Positions 19,474 to 29,800 of a stretch of DNA of 64,000 nt are shown here, piece by piece. The notes under the pieces are model-generated. The model was not told where the DNA came from and did not search any database. It was given only the letters and a program-made list of their open reading frames with translations. How positions within the stretch are numbered: the stretch's first letter is position 1; each line of letters begins with the position of its first letter. Source of the DNA: Mesorhabditis belari (Eukaryota > Nematoda > Chromadorea > Rhabditida > Rhabditidae); NCBI GenBank assembly GCA_958450365.1, contig CAUEEP010000759.1, forward strand, positions 466,001-530,000, given 5' to 3'. Position numbers and translations under genes: made by a program.

Positions 19474-20678
19474 GTGAGTTTTCTTTTATAAACAAAATCA
19501 AGCTAGTTCATGGAAGGTTTAAAAAGTTATGAAATGGTTCTTCTTGATATAAAAAGGCTCTTGATTGGGAGTAAAATGTTTAAAATACGCTATTGGAACT
19601 CGAATAAACTAATTGTTTTAGGATTTCGGCTTCATTGCTGCCAACTTTTGCGACTTCATTTATGTTACACTTTCTTCTTCGTGCCTTTTTTTTCTAGTGT
19701 TGTTTTTTTGTAGACTTTTGTTAAAATATTTCTTGTACGTTTCCCCCGCTCTTTCACGTTAGGCCGAATTCTTGCCTTCCTGTTGTTCTTTCTCGTCTGG
19801 CCTTTTTGGGAGTTCTTATATAATATGGCTTTAAAATCGATCCCAATAATTTATCTAGGTGTTCATTTCTCCTTGACTTCTATGCATTTTCTTTAATATG
19901 AGATGATTTCTTCCTCGGTCATTCCAGGACTGTCCTTATCGATTTTCTTGCCCACCAGAGTTTTTTAGATAAAAGTTTTTTCCATTATTGGTTTGAAACG
20001 AACAAGCGAGCAATTGAGTGGATAAAAGATGAACAAAAATATTAAAGCTTCTAGTTATCATATTGTGCTCTGCTTTTTGAAAGGTTTCCAATGGAGTTGG
20101 TGCTTCCTTTCCAAAAGTTGATTACTTTCAGCTGTGCCCGACGAAGAGAAAGCCCATCAAAGAGGCGTTTTCTTTCTGCAACTTGATTAGTTTAAAAAAA
20201 TTTTCCCCCTCTTTTGGGCAATTTTCTTCCCAACAGAATCAAAATTCCCGAATTTCCCAGACATTACATATTTATTGCGGTTTGAAGGGAAGTGGTTGGG
20301 GGGTTGGGGACACCTTTGACACAGATGCATCACTCCTAAGAAAAGGCAATAAAATGCTCGACACTTTTCTGGGGAAGTTGATTCGTGAGTTGATTCGTTC
20401 ACTTTATTCTCTTTCTTAATGTTATTAGTTTCAAAATAGAGACCAAATGGCATAGCTATCGAATTTTTACGATTGGCAATGATCCTGCAAGAATCATTGC
20501 CAGTACCAGTATCACCAGTATTTGAGTAACGTTATGAATAGCTGTGGATTTTAATGCCACAGTTTTCGTCAAATTGCAAAATCTCATGGTAAAATCATCA
20601 TTTTACCATTTTTGGGTTTTGTAGTGATTATTGTTGTTTTAGATATAATCTTTATTACAGAAATAATAGTGGGTTCAG
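19474..20678 (+). other. 3' flank of headcase, probable 3' UTR intron
   Basis: GTGAGT at 19474 and TTTTAG ending 19621 define a likely intron after the stop codon. Beyond that there are AT-rich stretches without recognised genes. Confidence 0.45.
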
Positions 20679-20903
20679 TGGTTTGATTGGGAGAGTAGAG
20701 ACACTCCACGGTACATCACGGCAGCTCGTTCACATTGCTTTTATACGGAACTCAGGCGTTCGTCTCGTCTTGCACACAATGGAGTTGAACGGATAGCGAC
20801 GCATATTAAATCTCGCACAATAGGCGTTCGTCCACATAGGTGTCTAGCTGGCCATTTCCATATGTGGCTATCTCAATCACGAGATCCGCAGTTCAAGAGC
20901 TGA
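20679..20903 (+). other. GC-richer island with one open frame
   Basis: A 74-codon frame without ATG at its start, following a TTCAG acceptor, reads WFDWESRDTPRYITAARSH and later GVRPHRCLAGHFHMWLSQ, ending TGA 20901-20903. Base composition is clearly less AT-rich than its surroundings. No family is recognised, and the opposite strand contains a TATAAAAG. It may be an exon remnant, a piece of a mobile element, or regulatory DNA. Confidence 0.25.
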
Positions 20904-22460
20904 AAGCTTTTGGCTAATTTAGCAGCTATGAACCTCATTTTTCATAAAATTGAAAACCCCATAAAAGCTTCATTTTGTCAACTTTGAGTTTTAAACTATC
21001 GTAATTATTCTAATATTTTATTCTAATTCCAACTCTCTATTAGAAGCAGACTCTTCAATAGAATCATCCTTCCTTACGCATTAGTATTACAAATGTTTGT
21101 TGTTGCTGTTGCTGTTGTTGCAACTTTTTATTAGTAAATATAATGTAGTTATTCTAATAGATGGTCATGATTTTCTATTCTTTGATGCCCTTAAAGACTT
21201 TTCAATGAGTTTCATTGTTGATTTAAAAATCAACAATGTTAAAAAGCTGTAGCCCATTTTGATGGCGGGATATTACCGAAAAGTGCCTAAGCTTTTAGAT
21301 AATGACGTTCGCAAAACTTCCTTTTTCCAAAATTAACAAAATCTTCATTTTCTTTCTACTAATTTTGCCTTAACTTGTGTTTCCTCATCAAATTTTTACG
21401 TTCACGTATCATTCATTCGATCAGCCGAAAGAAAAGGAAGTTTTACTGTGAAGCGAGCGCGAGAAATATCTACGGATTTGTGGCCGAGACGGGCAATGAG
21501 TGAGGAAAGAGCGGAAAACGGGTGGAAAGTGAAAGATAAAGGGAAATGGGGGAGGCCCTGGATGCCCCCCTTTTGCTCTCTTTCTGCTGGGGAAATGGAT
21601 GTGGGAGAAAAGAGAGAAGAGCAAATGCGGGAAATCGATCGTTCGTCCCCCCGTGCATTCCCCTCACATTCTCCCATTCTCCACTTTGCCCTCTCTTTTT
21701 CGCCCATATTCTCTCTTTACTGCTTTTCATTTCATCTCCACACACACACACACACACACTGTGGCCCTCGGGCCTCCCTCAATCGGATCACTCCTACAAT
21801 CCTTGATACACATTGTTTTAGATTTCTTCAGCCGAATCAATAGTTCTTGCTTTAGAAGTGCGATTTTCTTTTTGATTTTTTAGCTGTAGCTTGTTGGAGT
21901 TAAATTGTTACTTATCTAGTTTTTTTTGCCTCAATTTTTCCTCACTGGCCCCCTGATCCCCGTTTGAAATCAGCAGCTACACATTCTCGAAATAGCTTGA
22001 GAAAAATCATAGCTTCAGAATCAATCTTAAGCTCTATTCAACTTTGAATCGATACTGCTTTATTTCCGAGGCAATAGCATTATTCTCTCTAAGAGCTGAA
22101 AATCTCTTGGACTTTTTTAAAACTTTCTTCACTCTGCACACTTATTTTAAATCGTTTTTTCGAAAAAAAATTATTTATCTACTTTGACAGTTTTCTTTCA
22201 AAATGTTTTTTGCTTCGAAACAAACACAAATCATGGCTTTTAACGATTTAACTATCGATTTAACAACTTCTTTTGTTCAATATCTTTAGAAACTAAAAGA
22301 GGTTTCCTGGCGACTTGTATTTGTATTTAAACTTGCGGATTGATAACTTGTGTGTTTTGAATGATAAATTTGAAGTTTTATCTTTTAATTAAGTTTTAAT
22401 TAAACGAATTTTATCGATACAAACAATAATTGACTTTAGTCAAAAAATGAACGAAAAAAG
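20904..22460. other. intergenic, with GC-rich purine/pyrimidine stretch and CA repeat
   Basis: At 21440-21770 the DNA switches between purine-rich and pyrimidine-rich blocks (GGGGGAGG, CTCTCTTT). It contains a short CA microsatellite at 21740-21759. Frames stay open there on both strands because of the composition. Otherwise nothing is recognised. Confidence 0.5.
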
Positions 22461-22673
22461 GGAGGTGGCTACTTTGCAAATTTTTTACAGAAATGGGTCA
22501 TTTGTGCAACTCGCCATAACTTTCTTCTGAGTTAGCCAATCTTTATGATTTTTGTGTCATTTTGTTGCACTTGTTGAGACCTACAAAATGACACCAAAAT
22601 CATAAAGATTGGCCAACTTAGAAGAAAGTTATGGCGAGTTGCGCAAAAGATTTAACGCAAAATAGCCACCCCC
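22461..22673. mobile_element. fold-back element, about 95-bp arms
   Basis: The left arm GGGAGGTGGCTACTTTGCA...GCAACTCGCCATAAC pairs with the right arm GTTATGGCGAGTTGCGC...AAAATAGCCACCCCC, around a loop near 22565-22590. There are no coding frames. It is either a MITE or a transcribable long hairpin. Confidence 0.85.
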
Positions 22674-23890
22674 ATAAAAATAGGTTACAAATGAAGAAAA
22701 AGGTCGCCTTAAAGAAAAAGAAAATAAAGAAATAAAGAAGATAGAACAAAAAAATAAAGAAAAAAAGAAAGAAATAGAAAGAAAATAGCTGAAATGTGGC
22801 CGACCACAGTAGGACAAGACAGAAAAGGACACATTCTAGTAAACAATGACTCGTAAATAGGTGTTGATTGTAGGTTGTATTTGTTTTTAAGCTTATTCCC
22901 AATAAAATGTATTTTTAAAGTTGAAAATGTAGTCATATCCTTCAATCTTAACATATTCACATCCATTTTGTAGCTTCAATTCCAAAATCAGATCGCTTAT
23001 CGCTTGATTTGTAGGAGATTTTGTTTCAAAATAGGCAACTTCAAAATGTCACTGTTATCTCACTGTAATCTCTCTTTACAGCATCATTTCCTCATGCAAA
23101 TTCGAGATTATTAGCTAAATTTAAATATCTAAATGTTTTGAACAAGGGAACACATAATTCCTGTACTATTTTTAACCAAAAACATTGATTTTTAGAAAAT
23201 TCTTGCTTTACTGCTAAAAATGCTAAAAAAGATGTGTTTTCATACAGTGGTCCACAAATGTATTGCAATACATTGCAATACGACAATATATTGTCCCATT
23301 GCCATCCAAAAGTTTCTTTCGTACGAAAATCTTGCAAAATGACGATATTCCCAAAAAGTGTAGGGTATTTTGCTTACCCATAATACTCTACTTTTCAGGA
23401 TTATAAGATTTATCCGTATACATTGCAGAAAAATTAAAGTATAAAACAAAAACAATAAGTTACTTAACAAATAGCTCCACAAAAGTAATGTCCCATTTGC
23501 AAAGAATTAACAATTTTTTCAAAAAATTAATATTTGCCTGGTCCTCCTTTGCTTTATGCTTCATTGAGTCGACCGGCAGGAACCACGAGATTTTTCAAAA
23601 GACTTGGGCGGATGGTGGCCCAAAGACGTTGAATGTGAACCCATAATAACAACACAAAAACACAACACTATCACTCAAGCATCGACTTTTCAATGCAGCG
23701 TTTTTCTTTAGCTTTTGAAAAATTTTCACAGAATCTCTTTCATTTTCAATGTTTCAAATTATCCAAATATTATTTAATGATAATTTCTCTCAATTTTCAG
23801 ATTATCTGAAATCCTTTCTTCTGCTCCCCATTCGCCTCATTCATCCCTTTTTCTTGATCTCATCGCTTTCACAGCAAAGCATCACCAAAA
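22674..23890. other. upstream region of cnb-1
   Basis: Adenine-rich purine tract at 22680-22790, otherwise unremarkable. TTTCACAG ending 23874, followed by CAAAGCATCACCAAAA and ATG, is a likely 5' UTR or trans-splice acceptor for cnb-1. Confidence 0.45.
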
Positions 23891-26800
23891 ATGGTTTGTT
23901 TTTAAGAAAGATTAAACAGATTAAAGTACAATGATAGATAAGAACTTAAATGGCTCATTTTCTTAAATGCAAATCCAAATATTCAACGAGAAATTCGGTT
24001 AATTCGGCTTTGCAAGTAAAAAAGCTAGCTAAGAAGTTTTCTAAGGCTATTTTGATCTTAAAAAAACCTGAGTTTTTAAGTTTTTAAGTTTTCAAATCCG
24101 ATAATGAAATATTCAATTCAAAAAACGGATTTTATGAGCAAATTACTCATTAAAAAACACAAACAAACACAAGAAAAGAAAAAGAAAATTCCCCTCGGCA
24201 ACCATTGCCAACCCAGGTGATAACGGTGAGAAAAAGCCAGATTTTTGTGGGCATGTTACCACTTTTTTTTGCTTCAAGCCATTTTTCGAAAATACATTTG
24301 GCTATATAATAGATATTCAGCTATTAAAAGATATTTAAAGGTGTTTTCAAAAATGCTTCATTTTTCAGGGTAACGAGAGCAGCTTGCCGATGGAAATGTG
24401 CAGTAATTGTAAGTTTTTTTTGCTGATAAATGAATTCAGAAAAGTTTTACACAAAATTTTTGGCTAATTCTTAAATTTAAATCTTATTTCTCGAAGATTT
24501 TGTGTATTTTTTAAAATTCTTTTACAATTATTTCATTTCTTTTTTATTTCTTTTTTATTTGTTAAGGCAATGACTCAATTGGCAATTTATTTTTTGTAGA
24601 GTTGAGCAAATTTGATGATTTTTGCATCAAAATGTTCGTAAGGGTCTCTAGAATAAAACTTATCCCTTCGTTTTTGGTTCTAGACTCTCGTTGTCGAGTT
24701 ACGAGCCCCAAACTGCAGGGTACCACAAAATTTCCCATACAAAATGACCAAAAAACCGCTAAAGCTAAATTTAAAAAATTTCTGTCAGAGGGATTTGAAA
24801 AATTCCTTCAGATTCGGAATCAGCACAATTTTCCGCATCTAAAAAAAGTACTCCCAGAAACATCCGATAGAAAACGCATTTTCGCGCCGAGGTGCAACGT
24901 ACTTGATTTCTCCCAATCCAAAGGGAGTTAACTCTTGTCTTTCTATCAATGACTCAATTTTGGAGAAAATTAGAGATCAGACCAAAAGCTCGTGCGCCGC
25001 TGGGACTCGAACCCGCGACCTTTCGCTTACCAAGCAACTATGCTAACCAGTACACCACAACGTACTTGATTCATCCCAATCCAAAGGGAGTTAAGAGAGT
25101 CTCCAAAAGGACTCTTGTCTTTCTATCAATTCTATCAATCCTCAAATTTCTTTGAATATTAAGATTAAAGCTTAAAAAGTACTGAATTAAATTTAAAGCT
25201 ATCTAAAGAAATTAAAATTTTCCATTTTCCAATTCCATTTCCAGTTGATGCCTACGAGATTCGTCGATTAGCCCGTCGCTTCAAAAAGTTGGACATCGAC
25301 GGGTCAGGCTCGTTGTCCGTCGAAGAGTTCATGTCATTGCCCGAACTACAACAGAACCCGCTTGTACAGGTGAGAGAACAAAGGAAAATTTTGCTTCAAG
25401 CCATACATTGTTAATATATTAGGCCCGATTTTTGAAACCTTTTATCTTCTTACCTCTTTTTACCTAGAAAACTCTTTTCACAAAGAATTTTTATTCAATT
25501 TTTCGACAAAATCTAATCAAATCAAGCACAATTCTAGTTTTGCTCAGCACTTAGCGGAAGGTTTATCTCGAAATTACGCTCTTTTTTATTAATTGAATTT
25601 CAAACATTATCAAAATGTTACCAAAAAGTTTATCAAACAAAAGAAATGCATCTTTTTTTCATTTTTAAAGGAATTTTTGTTAAAATTATAATTTGTTTAG
25701 TAATTTAGTAATTCGAAAAACATTATTCTGGTGAAAAGGTTTCAAAATCAGACCTTCAATTTTGAACCCATTCAAATCAGAGGTCCGATTTTGAAACCTT
25801 TTCACTTTTTCAGCGTGTCATTGACATATTTGATGAGGACGGAAACGGGGAAGTCGATTTTCGAGGTTTAAATTAAAATTTTAACATTTAAAATTTGAAA
25901 TTCTTCTAGAATTCATACAAGGAATCTCGCAATTCAGCGTCAAGGGCGACAAGTCGACAAAGCTGAAATGTGAGTTTGGAAAAGGGTAAAGAGCTGCAAA
26001 TTTTGATTATTGAATGTTTCATTTAAAAATCAAACCAGTGAAATTTCTGAATTATTGAACTCAGGCAATAGTTTATGAAACATTTAAAACATTGCTGCTT
26101 TTAGTTGCTTTCCGCATCTATGACATGGATCGAGATGGTTTCATTTCGAATGGAGAGCTTTTCCAAGTGGGTTTGGCAACTAGTGGAATTTATGCCTTGA
26201 TGCCGAGAAAATTCATGCTCAGTTACCTTTCACTTTTTCTAAAAAATTACGCTCCATTGTGCTTTAAGTAAAAAAAAAGTAAATTCAAAGGTTTAATTAA
26301 AATGATATTATAATAATAACTGTGTAACTAATAGCGTAGCGGAAATCTAGTGGAAAACTACAGAGTGTTCCAAAAAAAGTCACTTCATTGCGACTTCTTT
26401 TCTTTTTTCTCAGAATTGTTATTGGCTTCTGGTGGTTGTTGTAAAGTGAATATTTTGTGCAAATTTTTGATATTTTGTCACTTTTTTCCGATTTCATGAC
26501 TTTCCTATACATGAAATTTCTGAACCACGATGGTCACCACCATGAGATTTTTGCTATAAAATTAAAACTTTCTACTGGCATTGTAATAGATGAGTTAATA
26601 ATAGAGTTAATATGTAAAATAAGATTTTTAGATCTTAGTTTACAAACAAACCCTTTATTCATCTACATTATATGATAATCTGTCGTACATAAGAGATTTT
26701 CAATTCACCTTCAATTCAAAAGTGTCCCGTTTTTCCAAGGAAACGCAAAACAATAAAGTGCATGGTTTGTGTAAATTTGTATTTATCCTAATAGTGTTTA

Positions 26801-29800
26801 TTATGCGCCATGATGTTAGTAGAAAGTTTTAATTTTATGGCAAAAGTCTCAGTGATGACCATGGTGGTTCAGAAATTTCATGTAATTTCATGTATTTCAT
26901 GTATATGTTGTGTCCGATTTAGATTTCCGTCCGATTTAGATTCAATCTAAATCGGACGTCCGATTTAGATTGAACTTATCGCGGACGTCCGATTTAGATT
27001 ACAGTCTATATCGGACGACTCAATCTAAATCGAACGTCTTATATAGATTGAACAATAATATAAACATGTTTAGTATATGTTCTTAAGCGTTTTCTGTAGT
27101 TTTCTGCATTTTCAAAGGTTTTTTATTGATTATTTCATAGTTGGGTTTTCTTTTCAGAAAAAGACAGTAACAGACCTTTGAAAAATGCAGAAAACTACAG
27201 AAAACGCTTAAGAACATATATTAAACATGTTTATATTATTGTTTAATCTATATAAGACGTCCGATTTAGATTGAGTCTAAATCGGACGTCCGATATAGAC
27301 TGTAATCTAAATCGGACGGAAATCTAAATCGGTCACAACATATATATTATTATGCACCACGATGTCAGTAGAAAGTTAGTTTTAATTTTATAGCAAAAAA
27401 CTCATGGTGGTGGTGACCATGATGGTTCAGAAATTTCATGTATAGGAAAGTCATGAAATCGGGAAAAAGTGGCAAAATATCAAAAATTTGCCCGCGCAAA
27501 ATATTCACTTCAGCACTACAACAACCGCCAGAAGCCACTAGAAATTCTGAGAAAAAAACGCGCTGAAATGACTTTGTTTTTGGAAAACCCTGTAACGAAA
27601 TCGAATTTTGGTCCCGGTCGACGCTAAGCTATGTATAATGGCACTTTATATTACGGAGAAATTTTTTAGTCCCTTCCATTCACCATAAAATATATGAAAG
27701 CAAAAGAAAACTATTGACCGATTATTTGAAAACGTTCTTTTACATGATTGAATAACTTGAAACTCGCTGTTTATCAATTGCTTCATTTTTTTTATAAAAG
27801 CTTCATTAAAAGATTTAAAATCGTTAAAGACTTTAAATCTTTTAATGAAGCTTTTATAAAAATTCAATTCAATTTTGTAACCAAAAATCAATTTCAAAAG
27901 CGCTTTCAGGTGCTGAAAATGATGGTTGGGAATAATTTGAAGGACACCCAGCTACAGCAAATCGTCGACAAGACGATTCTTTTCCACGATAAAGACGGCG
28001 ATGGGAAGATCTCGTTTCAAGAGTTCTGCGACGTGAGTTTATTTTTGGAAATAAAGTAAATTAGAATCTGTTTAATGAAAAAGATCACAATTGTTTTAAA
28101 TTGCTTTGAAAATCTAGCTAAAGCTGAAAAATTTGCTTATTGCTTGTGCAAGAGAGGATCGGCTTAACTAATTCTTTGTCAAAGTGAAAAAAATTTGAAG
28201 TATTGTAACGAGGAGGGAATTTTGTCAGACTATGCATCTTCTTCTTGCTGTACTTTGTGCTTAAATGTAAACACATCCTTTCCAGTCTACTGAATTCGTC
28301 ATATCTCGCATTGTACTTGAGAAAATGAAGAATTGAGTGCACTAGAAAGGATGCGTTTACAGTTTGCACATGAAGCAGTTGAGATGAAAGAAATCGTAAA
28401 GTATATCTTAAGAAAAATGCTAATTTCGCTTTTTTTTGTTTCCGCTTATGTTCAACATCACAAAATTGCTTGTTTTCTTTTAAATAACAATATGGACTCA
28501 AATTAACGTCATCAACAACGATACAACGAGAAACCTTAAGTGAGTGGGTGACGATCAGCTTCCCAAGTTCAGGAACAAGTTCTCAGAACTCAAGCTTTGA
28601 GTCTTATGCTGTCACCTCCACAAGGCTTCATTGTGGTCATCCCAAAGTTCTTAAAGGGGGGTATTAATCGCGGCCAGGTGACGATAAACATTTTTTTACG
28701 GCAACAACCTGTTTTTTTGTTTTAATATCGCTGATTTTATTATAAAAAGAATAAAAATCACCCGGCTAGAGTGATTTGATGGGTTTACAAATTTTTGGAG
28801 ACACTGCAAGGCTTGGAGAAAAACAAGATCGTCACTCATCAGACACCTCAGCCAAAAGGCACCTATTTGAGAAAACTAAAACCATAAGCGACCACAAATG
28901 AAAAAAGATCGAATTGTGTCAATCAAAGCGCTGAAGACGTCCTACGATGGAGAAGATCCAGTCACTTTTGGTGAAGATGCGCTGGAAATTGATAAGATAG
29001 GAAGCCGATTTGTACTGCTGTACTTGAGCGAAGATGAAAGTGAGCAAGAGGAAGAATTATAGATTAACAATTTATTTTTATTGCTTTTTGTGCTTTTTAT
29101 TTTGTTTTTAAATTTATCTGCAATTAAAACTCAATCGATCTAGACTGTGCTGATGAGTGACGATCTTGTTTTTCTCCAAGCCTTGCAGTGTCTCCAAAAA
29201 TTTGTAAACCCATCAAATCACTCTAGCCGGGTGATTTTTATTCTTTTTATAATAAAATCAGCGATATTAAAACAAAAAAACAGGTTGTTGCCGTAAAAAA
29301 ATGTTTATCGTCACCTGGCCGCGATTAATACCCCCCTTTAATCCATTTTGTCACAATCTTTAAGCTTTAAGCTGGCTTGAAATCTAGCACACAAAAAGCG
29401 AAATTAGCATATACCGTATTTCCTCTAAAAAACCTCCTTCGACCAACTTTAGACGCCTGGTTCTCAGTCCCATTATGAGATATTTTTATGTTTAATACAC
29501 CAGAAAATAGCCCTTAATGTCTTCTATCTTTTGATATATTAAACATAAAAATATCGCAAAATGGGGCTGAGAACGAGGCTGAGAAAGTTGGTCAAGGGGA
29601 GGGGGCGTTTATTAGAGGAAATACGGTAACATGTTACTGTATTTCCTACGGAGGAAATATGGTAACATGTTACCGTATTGTTATAACACATATCCAATTG
29701 ACATATTCGCCAGATTCCCATTCCTCATTTACATTTCGCGCAAAAGAGCTTCCAAAAGTGGTGTCCTTGTCGCTAGCGTGTCCCAAGAAAAGAGAAAATC

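Noticed and set aside
21448..21843. 131-codon ORF and several overlapping frames
   Set aside because: Purine/pyrimidine-biased DNA ending in a CA microsatellite. Frames are open on both strands by composition.
24996..25065. Functional tRNA gene
   Set aside because: A and B boxes are present, but the acceptor and T stems do not pair properly and the same core recurs in other repeats. A SINE head is more likely.
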